Assembly: GCA_012034405.1 (NCBI GenBank)
Contig: JAAVLZ010000005.1
Coordinates: 1 to 64,000, forward strand
DNA length: 64,000 bases
DNA from: Oscillospiraceae bacterium HV4-5-C5C
GTDB lineage: Bacteria; Bacillota; Clostridia; Saccharofermentanales; Fastidiosipilaceae
Reading direction: 5' to 3'
In this document: positions 1-8,185 of the stretch, in pieces
Numbering within the stretch: the stretch's first letter is position 1
How the letters are laid out: the number at the start of each line of letters is the position of its first letter
The notes under the pieces: generated by a model
Told to the model about the DNA's origin: nothing
Seen by the model: the letters and a program-made list of their open reading frames with translations, nothing else
Databases searched by the model: none
Position numbers and translations under genes: made by a program

Positions 1-100
1 TAAAGAAGGGGGTGCGGACAAAAGTTCGATAGCACATGACTGCAGCAAGATGGAAATTTGTATGCCAAGGAGCAGTAGGTCAGAGCACTTGAGTGATACG

Positions 101-401
101 ATGAATGTGGGTTCCGTCACTAAAGCAATGACGTAGCTGGGGAACACATCCAGATGGCAAACGCTGTACAATTGGATCACAAGACGAAATCATCTGCCGC
201 CAGAGCACTGGACCTTGCGAGGCGCCAATACGCCAGAGCACCCAGAACACCCTGCACTGGAGCTTAAGTTAATGGTTAGGCTATACCTTGAGCGAGTTTA
301 TTCAGGAAGTGAATCAGGATATGATTTGGTATCGAGACCAACAAATCAAACGATCCCTTAGGAATTTGAGTCCGATTGAATTTAAAAAGGTCTGGGGTTA
401 A
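101..401 (+). mobile_element. IS3-family transposase relic (internally deleted)
   Basis: Two short reading frames resemble parts of an IS3-type element. From about 101 to 275 one frame encodes an OrfA-like helix-turn-helix stretch (residues LYNWITRRNHLPPEHW), interrupted by a TAG at 134-136. From 273 to 401 another frame encodes the C-terminal end of an OrfB integrase (WYRDQQIKRSLRNLSPIEFK), matching the typical NNxRIxxxLxxLSPxEYR ending. The middle of the element, with the DDE catalytic core, is missing, so the two ends appear joined by an internal deletion. It is not functional. No inverted repeats were recognised at its borders. The call rests on motif recognition only. Confidence 0.6.
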
Positions 402-459
402 TTTCCTAGTTCAAGAAAATGTCCGCCCCCCGTGTTATAAGCAGAAAGGAATAAATAAG

Positions 460-975
460 TTGAGCCAAAAGGTTTACATATCAAATGGCTATCTGAGCTT
501 ATCAGAATATGTAAAAGATATTGACGATATTGATTGCTACAATTGCTGGCGGAATCCTGAAACCCAAAAGGGCTATAATCACAGAGTAACTGCTGCATTT
601 GATGAATTTAGAAACGGGGGAATAAAATCCAGATTTAAAGCTACCATCACCAGATGCGCCGACCGTGCGAGGGTTGGCCTCATCTTCGTTTCTCCAGAAA
701 ACACTTTGCCTGACTTAGCAATTATGATTTACCAGCCTTACAGAAGGCTGGGATATGGAACCGCGGCATTTGAACTCGGGGTTCAATATTGCTTTGATCA
801 GCTGAAACTGGACAAGATCTTTGCTGGTTCCTATGAAGATAATTCACTAAGCTTAAAAATGCTGAAAAGCTGTGGCTTTATCCCCCACCCGGAAGGAAAT
901 CAAAACGAAAAGCATTATCTTACGGGGCAGGATATCGTCCAGTTGGATTTCGTAAAATACAATCCCGACAGGTGA
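460..975 (+). CDS. GNAT-family N-acetyltransferase
   Basis: Predicted acyl-CoA-dependent N-acetyltransferase of about 171 residues; the substrate is unknown. The GNAT core is visible as motif A around YQPYRRLGYGTAAFEL and the later N-S-L-S-LKMLKSCGF segment typical of the acceptor-side helix. An ATG at 376 is in frame but lies inside the IS3 relic. The TTG at 460 is preferred because AGAAAGGA stands about nine bases upstream. Base composition is more AT-rich than in the genes to the right, which fits an acquired segment. The gene ends a short distance before the convergent TIGR04076 gene. The family is fairly certain; the start and the substrate are not. Confidence 0.7.
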   Translation: MSQKVYISNGYLSLSEYVKDIDDIDCYNCWRNPETQKGYNHRVTAAFDEFRNGGIKSRFKATITRCADRARVGLIFVSPENTLPDLAIMIYQPYRRLGYGTAAFELGVQYCFDQLKLDKIFAGSYEDNSLSLKMLKSCGFIPHPEGNQNEKHYLTGQDIVQLDFVKYNPDR

Positions 976-1070
976 TCATATTTGAGCTTTTGATTAATGC
1001 TTCCATCCTTGCTCAACAGGCTATATCCTCCAATACGGAAAGCTACTCCAATATCAAATTCAGTTACACC

Positions 1071-1448
1071 TTACTGGATGCATTCCTGTTTCTTCTCTGT
1101 GGTCTTCAAAAAACCTCCTCTATAGAAGTTCTCATGTCCAAGCGGTTTTGCGGTCAGACGAAACAGAACACAACCGTCAGGGCATACGATAGTTTTTCCA
1201 TACCGATCTTCCCCGCCAAGGTTTTCAAGATCGCCACCGCTACGTACTGCTTCCATCAAAGGATACAGCAGCAGCATTGTCTTGGAACATATTCCATAGC
1301 CATCCTGGTTCACCGGGCATCCGTATGTGCAGGTGTATTTATCGCCTATTTCCTCTCCGTTACGGCAGTAATGCTCAGTATGATCTCCCCTTAAAAATCC
1401 AATGACTTCAATCGTAAAGTCATATTCTTCGTCATACCACTTTTTCAT
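1071..1448 (-). CDS. TIGR04076-family protein
   Basis: Small protein of about 125 residues resembling the TIGR04076 family, whose biochemical role is not established. Family-like signs are the conserved cysteines (YTCTYGCPV, ICSKTMLLLYP, VCPDGCVLFRL) and a central LYPLMEAVRSGGDLE segment. Two ATGs are possible. The second, ending at 1448, is chosen because AAAGGAGG sits six bases before it, whereas the first ATG directly abuts that site. The gene overlaps the 3' end of the kinase gene upstream by 17 bases, so the two are probably translated from one mRNA. Confidence 0.7.
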   Translation of the reverse strand: MKKWYDEEYDFTIEVIGFLRGDHTEHYCRNGEEIGDKYTCTYGCPVNQDGYGICSKTMLLLYPLMEAVRSGGDLENLGGEDRYGKTIVCPDGCVLFRLTAKPLGHENFYRGGFLKTTEKKQECIQ

Positions 1449-1938
1449 CGTCATCCTCCTTTAAATAATGATCGGCTTCCGCTCTGGAATGAAAGATATA
1501 AACCTTTCGGCTTTTCCTGTATTGTTCAAGTAAAGCGTAAATTTGGGGAAGCTGCGTGTCAGGAAAATTCAGTATCCACTGCCTGAACGCTTCATCCAGG
1601 CCATTCTCAACCCACGGCATATCCTCCCGCTTTTGCCCAATACGCTCTTTCGCCCCTGCCAGACAGACAGCTAAAGGAAAATCAAGCAGAAACACCGTAT
1701 CACAGGCATGTATTCGCCGCTCCAGCGTTCTTGCATAATTACCGTCAATAATCCATTTATCCGTTTCCAATATTTCTGCAAGCCTGGCATCAAATTGCTC
1801 AGGCTGAAAAGTTGTTTTGTCCGGGCGATGCCACAGCATATCAAGATAATAAAGGGGCAGCCCTGTTTTATCCCGCAGTTTACGAGCGAAGGTGCTTTTC
1901 CCCGCGCCAGGACTGCCTATAACAATTGCTTTCTTCAT
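1432..1938 (-). CDS. P-loop kinase of the adenylate kinase / topology modulation (FlaR-like) family
   Basis: Cytoplasmic P-loop protein of 168 residues. A Walker A motif GSPGAGKST starts near residue 8, followed by KLRDKTGLPLYYLDMLWH, characteristic of proteins annotated as topology modulation protein or AAA-family adenylate-kinase-like enzymes. Next come WIIDGNY and a lid region (AKERIGQKREDMPW). It probably phosphorylates a small substrate, but none can be named from sequence. Its stop lies inside the downstream TIGR04076 gene, implying translational coupling. A promoter candidate carrying a palindrome lies at 2051-2084. The family call is firm, the function is not. Confidence 0.78.
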   Translation of the reverse strand: MKKAIVIGSPGAGKSTFARKLRDKTGLPLYYLDMLWHRPDKTTFQPEQFDARLAEILETDKWIIDGNYARTLERRIHACDTVFLLDFPLAVCLAGAKERIGQKREDMPWVENGLDEAFRQWILNFPDTQLPQIYALLEQYRKSRKVYIFHSRAEADHYLKEDDDEKVV

Positions 1939-2050
1939 GATTTCGTTTCTTCCTTATTGAAATAAAGTAACCGGATATTGTAGCCCGGCTTGTGAAGCAT
2001 ATCTACAAAGGCCGGGTTCGCAATGCCGTCCTATAACCTCATGAATCATG

Positions 2051-2084
2051 ATAATACATTGTACGATTAACTTGTATTCAAGTT
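2051..2084 (-). promoter_or_regulatory. Candidate promoter with a palindrome over the -35 box
   Basis: On the minus strand, TTGAAT (2076-2081) and TATTAT (2051-2056) are separated by 19 bases. The -35 element lies within the palindrome AACTTG-N4-CAAGTT (2069-2084). The long spacer and palindrome resemble promoters of MerR-type regulators. The leader to the kinase gene would be about 110 bases and contains a CCCGGC/GCCGGG hairpin. This is inferred from sequence only. Confidence 0.35.
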
Positions 2085-2273
2085 AGTCTTGGGAAAAGCA
2101 CCCGGCCACTGTCAAGTGCCTTGATTCTCCGCTTTTGGTATATCGGTATTGCCGTACTGTCACGGAAGGCGACGGTGATATCCTTGTAGCTTCCGGCTGT
2201 GCTGTAATCGGCCAGGCATCCCCAATAGCCACTGCCAAAACCGTACCGGATGCCATCCTGTGATTTCAGCGTT
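2082..2273 (-). pseudogene. Open coding remnant without start, unidentified
   Basis: One minus-strand frame stays open for about 62 codons, bounded by stops and lacking a start codon. It encodes a natural-looking segment (GIRYGFGSGYWGCLADYSTAG, then SYKDITVAFRD). I do not recognise the family. It is likely the tail of a decayed gene in this accessory patch. The rest of 1939-2485 shows no other gene. Confidence 0.3.
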
Positions 2274-2485
2274 TATGCAGTCTGACCGCCGCTCGGCGGT
2301 TTATAATTGGTGCTTTCTGTTGCATATAAAAGGCAGCCCCCGGCTCTCTGAAGAGATACAGGCAGTTTATACATGGGGGTAGTCTATACGCAAGCTTTTC
2401 ATAATTGATGATATGAATCATTTATTTATACAGGCATGACGCACACCAATATATCAACCACCGGTAATATCTTCTGCTCGCCTTA

Positions 2486-2870
2486 CTCCCTACACGCATC
2501 GTGGTGCTGGTGCTCGTGGCAGACGCTGACGGTGGATTTCAGTTCACCTTTCAGATAAGGCTCCGCTACCATGCTCATGTGGCCGGCAGCACCCGTCATG
2601 ACCGCTACATCCCGCTCATTGCAAATATCCGCCCGCTCATTGTAAATATCCGCAACGTCCTGACCCATGCCGCCGTTGATAATGACCGTTCCGACTCGAT
2701 CGGTGAGGAAGCGTAACAGAAGCCGGGCTCATTGCCGGGCTTGTCCACGGATTCCCCTTTCGTGCTCTGATCACTTTCCACATCTTTCAGCATAAAATAG
2801 ACACGGTTACCAAGATGCTCTGTCACCGTTTTGACTTCGGCAGCAACCGCGCTTCTAAACGGACTCATTT
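2486..2870 (-). pseudogene. Frameshifted NifX/NifB-type (dinitrogenase FeMo-cofactor family) protein
   Basis: Two minus-strand frames together resemble a small NifX/NifB-like protein. The N-terminal part encodes VTEHLGNRVYFMLKDVE, like the FQHFGRxxxFxxYDVE opening of the family. After a frame change near 2700-2720 the C-terminal part reads FLTDRVGTVIINGGMGQDVA, then TGAAGHMSMVAEPYLKGELK and a His-rich tail (CHEHQHHDAC) as in family members. A 21-bp imperfect tandem duplication near 2626-2667 repeats ADIYNER/ADICNER in frame. The frameshift breaks the gene. Family members bind metal clusters and often sit near molybdenum or iron-sulfur genes; an intact Mop protein lies 600 bases away. Confidence 0.5.
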
Positions 2871-2877
2871 CCTCCAA

Positions 2878-3480
2878 TTCATTTGATTGATTTACTTCGC
2901 CAGCTGTTCACCAACCGTATCAAATCAGTTTCCGTCTGGCATCTCAATCATCCCGACAGCGCAGGCGGCAGAAATCCGGGGGGCAATGGGGCGCTTGATA
3001 CTCACCAGCAATCTGGGCTTATAGCCAATCTCGCCGGCATGGCTTTCTCCAGAATCATGCCGGCCGTTCCGTTAGCCGGGCAATGGAAATCTGACCTGTT
3101 TCCATCAGCCCCGGCACCGGAATCTTCCCCGCCAGTATCACCGCTGTGGAGACAATCATGGAAACCAGTCCCAGTGACGAGGTTGCGATCACAATGCCGG
3201 CCACGGGGATGGCCCGGGAAACGGTCAGAAGCTGAGCCATTGTCGGAAATGGCGCTGCAAAAAGGGTGGGCGTTGTTTCCTATTCAGCAGGCGGAACTCA
3301 AAACATACGGTAAAGCTCGGTACCTGGAGGAGAACGAACATCCCGATACGGCGAACGAATACGAAAAGCTGAAGCTGTTCCTCTGGAAACTTCATTTTCA
3401 TAAAACGTCCGCATTGGTATCAAAAAGCCAGGCATGCCCTGAGAATTTATGATAAACCTGAAGCAACAATATCAAGATCA
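2878..3480. pseudogene. Decayed coding remnants, unidentified
   Basis: There is no convincing intact gene between the NifX-like pseudogene and the Mop gene. On the minus strand, 3055-3240 encodes a hydrophobic stretch (IPVAGIVIATSSLGLVSMIV) resembling a piece of a membrane protein. Neighbouring minus-strand frames hold further protein-like pieces separated by stops, such as AGMILEKAMPARLAISPDCW. A long plus-strand frame (2883-3452) has no recognisable domain and is probably chance. The region looks like degraded genes of the same accessory patch. Confidence 0.35.
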
Positions 3481-3494
3481 GGGGGGCTTTTATC

Positions 3495-3707
3495 ATGAAA
3501 TTAAGTGCCAGGAATCAGTTAAAAGGTAGAGTTATTGAGGTAATGAACGGCGCAGTCAATGCCATTGTGGTGATTGACATCGGCGGCGGCAACCAGATAA
3601 GCGCTACCATATCTTTGGCGGCGGTTAAAGAATTAGGTTTAGCGCCCGGTAAAGACGCCTATGCCGTCATTAAGGCCACATCCGTGATGGTTGGGGTTGA
3701 CGACTGA
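3495..3707 (+). CDS. Mop-type molybdate-binding protein (single TOBE domain)
   Basis: Protein of 70 residues consisting of one Mop/TOBE domain. It starts with MKLSARNQLKGRV and continues with NGAVNAIVVIDIGGGNQISATIS, a conserved Lys-Glu-Leu-Gly-L segment and YAVIKATSVMVGV at the C-terminus, as in molbindins. Family members form oligomers that bind molybdate or tungstate in the cytoplasm. The start is supported by AGGGGGG upstream. No molybdate transporter or cofactor gene is visible nearby, though a NifX-like pseudogene lies upstream, so the gene may be the survivor of a decayed metal-handling cluster. Confidence 0.85.
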   Translation: MKLSARNQLKGRVIEVMNGAVNAIVVIDIGGGNQISATISLAAVKELGLAPGKDAYAVIKATSVMVGVDD

Positions 3708-3905
3708 CCAGGGAACCGATCAGCGGCTTTTGAGTCAAGCTTGAAGGCCTGGACGACTCTATCGGGCGACCAGGCTCCTGTGAGTTGCGGCTTATTTTTC
3801 ATTTACGGCTCAGTTCAAGCGCCGCTATTCCCATATTCGCAGCTATATTCGCTGCAAAGCGCTTGTCTTTCGGGAGCTGCAGAGCTAATAGAAGCAAGGA
3901 GTTCT

Positions 3906-4787
3906 ATGTTTACTGGTCTTAAAATCGCTTTACTGCAGCTGCTGCCTGCAAAATCGCCAGCTGAGAATCTGCAAAAAGGACTGGACGCTTGCCGGAAAGC
4001 CAAGGAACAGGGCGCGGATATTGCTTTGTTCCCTGAAATGTGGAGTACCGGCTATCACATTCCGGAATCAGCCAGCTCGTCAGAAGCGCTCGCGCTCTCC
4101 CCTGACAGCGGCTTTGTAACAGCCTTTGCCGAGCTAGCCAGCTCGCTCAATATGGCGATTGGCATCACTTTTCTGGAGGCCTGGGAGCCGCTGCCGCGCA
4201 ACACCCTCTGTCTCTTTGACCGCTATGGCCATAAAGTGCTGACCTACGCCAAGGTTCATACCTGCGATTTTGGAGCTGAATGCCGATTGACAGCCGGAGA
4301 AGACTTTTATGTTGCCGAGCTGAATACAGAAAAAGGCAGCGTGAAAATCGGAGCGATGATCTGCTATGATCGTGAGTTTCCGGAAAGCGCCAGAATTCTG
4401 ATGCTGAAGGGCGCGGAGGTCATCCTGGTGCCGAACGCCTGTCCTATGGAAATCAACCGGCTGGCTCAGTTGCGGGCCAGAGCTTTTGAAAATATGGTCG
4501 GGATCGCGACGGTCAACTATCCGCTGGGACAGCCCGACTGTAACGGCCATTCCACCGCGTTTGACGGCATCGCCTACCGGCCTTCAGAGCCAGGCTCCCG
4601 GGACACCTTGATTGTAGAAGCGGGAGAACAGGAAGGCATCTATATGGCCGATTTTCCGCTGGAAGAGCTCCGGCTTTACCGGCAACGGGAAGTACATGGC
4701 AACGCTTATCGCCATCCCCGGAAATACCAGCTTCTGGTATCAGAGCAGATCGCGGAACCATTTATCCGGCAGGATTATCGGAAATAA
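3906..4787 (+). CDS. Carbon-nitrogen hydrolase (nitrilase superfamily)
   Basis: Cytoplasmic amidase or nitrilase-like enzyme of 293 residues hydrolysing non-peptide C-N bonds. The catalytic triad is visible: Glu44 in FPEMWSTGY, Lys116 in YAKVHTCDF and Cys153 in ICYDREFPE. This core resembles carbamoylputrescine amidase/omega-amidase-like members, but the substrate cannot be assigned. The frame is open upstream to 3741. The ATG at 3906 is chosen because AAGGAG lies five bases before it and the protein then begins at the first beta strand (KIALLQLLP). It stands alone, 198 bases after the Mop gene. Confidence 0.88.
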   Translation: MFTGLKIALLQLLPAKSPAENLQKGLDACRKAKEQGADIALFPEMWSTGYHIPESASSSEALALSPDSGFVTAFAELASSLNMAIGITFLEAWEPLPRNTLCLFDRYGHKVLTYAKVHTCDFGAECRLTAGEDFYVAELNTEKGSVKIGAMICYDREFPESARILMLKGAEVILVPNACPMEINRLAQLRARAFENMVGIATVNYPLGQPDCNGHSTAFDGIAYRPSEPGSRDTLIVEAGEQEGIYMADFPLEELRLYRQREVHGNAYRHPRKYQLLVSEQIAEPFIRQDYRK

Positions 4788-5158
4788 AACTTCGGCGGGG
4801 GTCAGCCTGGAGCCGCTTTGGTATACCGTCTTTGCTTGGGTCTCAGCCTCTGTTGCGGCTGTCGCGAGGAAACCTTGCCGCCTGGTCAGCGGTGGCATGA
4901 CAGCCGTTTGTTCTTTGTTTTATCTTCAGTCGTAAGGAATAAACAGTAAGCAAACAGGATAAACCGGCAGGAGACACCCTGCAGCCTTATTTTTACTCAG
5001 GAGTATTACCTATGCGCACTGAAGCTCCTGGGCAGTCCTTCATTGAACTACTCTGTGGAAAAAGCAGTTGTACTGGTTAAAAAGCTGGTCGACGATATGA
5101 ATACCTGGATATATATCATCCTCGCAGCTGCTGCCGCTGTCTAAGCTGGAGGAAAAGG
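4788..5158. other. Intergenic region with possible coding relic
   Basis: This 371-base stretch holds no intact gene. A plus-strand frame ending at about 5143 encodes NYSVEKAVVLVKKLVDDMNT followed by a hydrophobic tail (WIYIILAAAAAV), which looks protein-like but has no clear start. It may be the remnant of a small gene. No terminator or promoter was recognised with confidence. Confidence 0.25.
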
Positions 5159-5395
5159 GTGTCAAGGCAAAGATGTTTAGCCGTCATTGAAAGCTCTGAA
5201 TATGTGAGCATCGGAGAACGGGTCAGACTGACCGGCACGCGCTACAGTACGCTGAAATTCTATACGGAAGAAGGGCTGCTGGAGTTTGAGCAGAAGGAAG
5301 AAAACCTGACCCGGCGATACAAAAGAGCGGATACGGTAGCCAGAATACAGCTCATTAAAAATATAAAGCGGCCGGTCGGTCCATACCGCAGATAA
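5159..5395 (+). CDS. MerR-like DNA-binding fragment, probably truncated regulator
   Basis: A 78-residue frame starting with GTG after GGAGGAAAA. It contains a MerR-type winged-helix head (SIGERVRLTGTRYSTLKFYT, then EEGLLEF and TRRYKRADTVARIQLI). Complete MerR-family regulators usually also have a coiled-coil dimerisation helix and often an effector domain. Here the frame ends soon after the second wing with an unrelated tail (KNIKRPVGPYRR), so it is probably a truncated or decayed gene. It faces the convergent ABC permease gene 22 bases away. Confidence 0.5.
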   Translation: MSRQRCLAVIESSEYVSIGERVRLTGTRYSTLKFYTEEGLLEFEQKEENLTRRYKRADTVARIQLIKNIKRPVGPYRR

Positions 5396-5417
5396 AACAG
5401 GCAATCTTAAACCACCC

Positions 5418-6158
5418 TTAAGCGCGCATTTGATGCCGAAAAGCCCCAACTGCCGCAGCAAAGATGACAGCTGCGTAGGGCAGCACCACCAGCAGATGCG
5501 GCAGGATGCCAGACCAGTTTCCTGCTACCGCCAGGCGCGCTGCTTCAGCCGCATGGTAGAAAGGCAACAGCCGTGCCGTTTTTCTGAAGGCCCCGCCAAT
5601 CAGATCCAGCGGGATCCACACGCCGGACAGCCAGCCGGCCAGATTTGTCAGAAAGGCACCGCAAAAGCCGCCTACGGCCTTTGCATTCATCAAACTGCCG
5701 CATAAAAGGCCCGTCCCGGTAAACAGCCAGGCAGTGGGAAGCAGGCAGAGGAGCCCCATGATTGTGTTTACGCTCAAAGGCAGGCCTAAGCAAGCCGCGG
5801 CGATAAAGGTCAAGGCAGACTGGGCCAGCGCCAGCTCCAGCAGAGGCAGTGTGTAGCCCATAATAAAGTCCAGCGGTCGCAGCGGAGCCACAAAGAGTCT
5901 CAGCAAAAAGGAAGTCGTCCGGTCTTTAGCCAGCAGCATACCGCCAAACAGAGCCATAAACGTCGTGCCAAACATTGCTACGCCCGGAGCAGTGGCGGCC
6001 AGCTCAAACTGCTTGTTCTGAGCCTCCGGCGGAATAGCCTGACTGATCAACGCGAATAAGCCTAACAGAAGCAGCGGGAAAGCCAGCCCAAAAAACAGAT
6101 TGAGCGGATCCCGCAGAATTTCCTGCAGGTTGCGTCTGGCTAATAGAAGTGCCTTCAT
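5418..6158 (-). CDS. ABC-2 type transporter permease
   Basis: Integral membrane protein of 246 residues with about six hydrophobic helices, beginning LARRNLQEILRDPLNLFFGL as in ABC-2 permeases. It would form the channel of an exporter driven by the ATPase encoded just upstream. The start at 6158 is chosen because its ATG overlaps the stop of the ATPase gene (ATGA). A longer frame to 6362 lies inside the ATPase gene and has no membrane character. The substrate is unknown; small two-gene ABC-2 systems often export drugs or peptides. It is the last gene of an operon with an AbrB-like regulator. Confidence 0.85.
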   Translation of the reverse strand: MKALLLARRNLQEILRDPLNLFFGLAFPLLLLGLFALISQAIPPEAQNKQFELAATAPGVAMFGTTFMALFGGMLLAKDRTTSFLLRLFVAPLRPLDFIMGYTLPLLELALAQSALTFIAAACLGLPLSVNTIMGLLCLLPTAWLFTGTGLLCGSLMNAKAVGGFCGAFLTNLAGWLSGVWIPLDLIGGAFRKTARLLPFYHAAEAARLAVAGNWSGILPHLLVVLPYAAVIFAAAVGAFRHQMRA

Positions 6159-6880
6159 TTTTTCCCTCCTGCAATAGACAGAAAGGCCGCTTCGAGCGTT
6201 GCGGCGCTGCTTTGCAGCTTCAGTTCCCCGACTGTCCCCAGGGCCAGCAGTTTCCCGCCTGACATTACGCCCACCCGGTCGGCCAGCAGCTCCACCTCCT
6301 CCATATAATGGGTAGTCAAAACGATCGTTACCTGTCCTTTCAGCGCCAGAACAGCTGACCAAAGCTCCTGCCGGGCTAACACATCCAGGCCCTGTGTCGG
6401 CTCATCCAGAAACAGGATATGTGGCTCTGATATTAAAGCCATGGCCAGGCTGAGCCGTCTTTGCTGACCGCCGGAAAGCGTTCCGGCGCGCTTCTTCAGC
6501 AGTGGCGTCAGGCCAAAATGGCTGGCGATTTCTTCTCCCCGCAGCTTAGCTGTACGGCGCGGCTGGCCGTAAATGCCAGCTATGAAGGCCAGATTCTCGC
6601 CAACTGACAGACTAGGGGCGATCGCCGTTTCCTGTGGAGAGAGATTGATCCGCTGCTTGATAGGGATCGGATCGTTCAGAATGCTCCTGCCTTCCAGCAG
6701 TGCGTCGCCGCTGCTGGGTCTCAGCAGGCAGGTCAGCATTTTTATCAAGGTAGTTTTTCCGGCTCCATTGACCCCCAGCAGCGCCATAAGCTCTCCGCTC
6801 TGAACGCCCAGCGACAGATGATCCACCACCCTTACATCCTCGTAAGCTTTAGTCAGTTCCCGGGTTTCAATAGCTAGCAT
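6155..6880 (-). CDS. ABC transporter ATP-binding protein
   Basis: Nucleotide-binding subunit of 241 residues. Visible motifs are Walker A GVNGAGKTT (36-44), signature LSGGQ (135-139), Walker B ILFLDEP (155-161) and the switch histidine in LTTHYMEE. It belongs with exporter-type ATPases that pair with ABC-2 permeases. It overlaps the upstream AbrB-like gene by seven bases and the downstream permease by four, so the three genes are almost certainly co-translated. The transported substrate cannot be inferred. Confidence 0.92.
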   Translation of the reverse strand: MLAIETRELTKAYEDVRVVDHLSLGVQSGELMALLGVNGAGKTTLIKMLTCLLRPSSGDALLEGRSILNDPIPIKQRINLSPQETAIAPSLSVGENLAFIAGIYGQPRRTAKLRGEEIASHFGLTPLLKKRAGTLSGGQQRRLSLAMALISEPHILFLDEPTQGLDVLARQELWSAVLALKGQVTIVLTTHYMEEVELLADRVGVMSGGKLLALGTVGELKLQSSAATLEAAFLSIAGGKK

Positions 6881-7110
6881 TCTTCGTCCGTTTCCGGCGC
6901 GGGATCGCCAAATATTCGACTCATCAGCTGATTGAGCAACGACTTGGGGGGAATGGCCAGCCCCTGCTCAAGATCACCCAGGAGCAGCAGATTGTCGCCC
7001 GGATGAATATCAAAAAGTGCTCTGGCTTCTTTGGGAATAACAAACTGGCCCTTTTCGCCGATCTTAACGGTCCAGGCATACTTCCCAGCCGGACCTTTTC
7101 GATGCTTCAT
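6874..7110 (-). CDS. AbrB/MazE/SpoVT-type DNA-binding protein
   Basis: Protein of about 78 residues with one swapped-hairpin AbrB domain (IGEKGQFVIPKEARALFDI, then HPGDNLLLLGD), preceded by a short basic N-terminus. Such proteins bind DNA as dimers or tetramers. As first gene of an operon with an ABC exporter it probably autoregulates the operon. The ATG at 7110 is chosen because GAGAGGAG lies upstream and the fold begins soon after; an earlier in-frame ATG at 7188 adds an unrelated tail. The role is inferred from position. Confidence 0.8.
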   Translation of the reverse strand: MKHRKGPAGKYAWTVKIGEKGQFVIPKEARALFDIHPGDNLLLLGDLEQGLAIPPKSLLNQLMSRIFGDPAPETDEEC

Positions 7111-7298
7111 GTTCTTACCCGCTCCTCTCCTTGGCTGATTTTGCACCAGCTGGCATTTCATTTTTGTATGATCAGTATAACTTTTCATACTTCTGTCCGC
7201 AAGCCAGGTATGGTATATTTATCAGCAAAAATAACTTTCGCATAATCACCGCGGCCCTCATCAGCTGGCCGCGCGAGCCAAGCGAGGAGGTGCTAGCT

Positions 7299-8063
7299 TT
7301 GATTTTGAGAGCCGATCTGCCCCTGCTGGAGTTTGACGACGCCCAAACCGCTCAGTTAAACCCGGAACACCTGGTTGATCGCCCGTTTTCAACCGACAAA
7401 CTGATCATCACCTTTTTCCCTGAGGTCATGGAACAGCTGCGCGGCCACAAGGCTATTGAACTGGAGCGGGAGATCCCTGGTGAAAATCCGCTGCTGGTTT
7501 ATCGCTTTACCGATCATCCTGAGATCCTGATCACGCTGGGCTTTGTCGGCTGTCCGGCCTGCGGCAGCAATTTGGATCTGCTCAATGCCATGGGCATTAA
7601 TAAGGTCATGTTTTGTGGCGGCGGCGGGGTTCTGGATCCGGATTTTGAGCCTGGCCAGCTGCTGCTTGTGGATGGCGCAATCCGGGACGAGGGGTTTTCC
7701 CATCACTATCTGGCTCCCTCCCGCTATGTTCATAGCGAGACCGCCGTCACAGACAGGATCGCCGCCTATCTGGATGCTCAGCAGATTGCTTGCCGTCGGG
7801 GTCTGACCTGGACGACAGACGCCATCTTCAGAGAAACTCCGGACAAAGTTGCCCAACGCCGGCAGGAGGGTGCCCAGATAGTTGAGATGGAGCAAGCCGG
7901 TTGTATCGCGGTGGCTCAGTTCCGCCACTTTTCTTACGGAGCTATTATTTACGGCGGTGATGATGTTTCGCAAACGGAATGGGCGGACCGGGGCTGGCGA
8001 AGTCTGGCCGGAATTCGCTATGACCTGGTGATGCTTTGCCAGCAGCTAGTCCAGCTGATCTGA
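7299..8063 (+). CDS. Nucleoside phosphorylase (PNP/UDP family)
   Basis: Predicted cytoplasmic nucleoside phosphorylase-like protein of about 254 residues. Family features include VGCPACGSNLDLLNAMGI and KVMFCGGGGVL in the phosphate/base region, a central RDEGFSHHY segment, and VEMEQAGCIAVAQF matching the VxMExA ribose-binding motif. The frame is open back to 7131 without a good start. The TTG at 7299 is preferred because AGGAGG stands eight bases upstream. It is divergent from the AbrB operon. Specificity among purine nucleosides, uridine or other ligands is not determinable. Confidence 0.75.
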   Translation: MILRADLPLLEFDDAQTAQLNPEHLVDRPFSTDKLIITFFPEVMEQLRGHKAIELEREIPGENPLLVYRFTDHPEILITLGFVGCPACGSNLDLLNAMGINKVMFCGGGGVLDPDFEPGQLLLVDGAIRDEGFSHHYLAPSRYVHSETAVTDRIAAYLDAQQIACRRGLTWTTDAIFRETPDKVAQRRQEGAQIVEMEQAGCIAVAQFRHFSYGAIIYGGDDVSQTEWADRGWRSLAGIRYDLVMLCQQLVQLI

Positions 8064-8126
8064 ACCAAACCCTCATGGATGTGCCTGACTGAACTGAAAA
8101 CCCGCCGTTAAATGGCCTGCGGCTTA

Positions 8127-8155
8127 TTGACACATCGTCCTATTAAGGATATAAT
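8127..8155 (+). promoter_or_regulatory. Sigma-70-type promoter of the Fur-family gene
   Basis: TTGACA at 8127-8132 and TATAAT at 8150-8155 are separated by exactly 17 bases, a near-perfect vegetative promoter. It lies about 30 bases before the ATG of the Fur-family gene. No clear Fur or PerR box was recognised around it. Confidence 0.8.
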
Positions 8156-8185
8156 GGCATTAGAAGTTATACGAAGGATATCATT

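Noticed and set aside
972-1394. 140-residue plus-strand frame
   Set aside because: It is the shadow of the TIGR04076 gene on the minus strand, which has conserved cysteines and a ribosome site.
2883-3452. 189-residue plus-strand frame
   Set aside because: Pro/Ser/Arg-rich, no family resemblance; the opposite strand holds more protein-like remnants.
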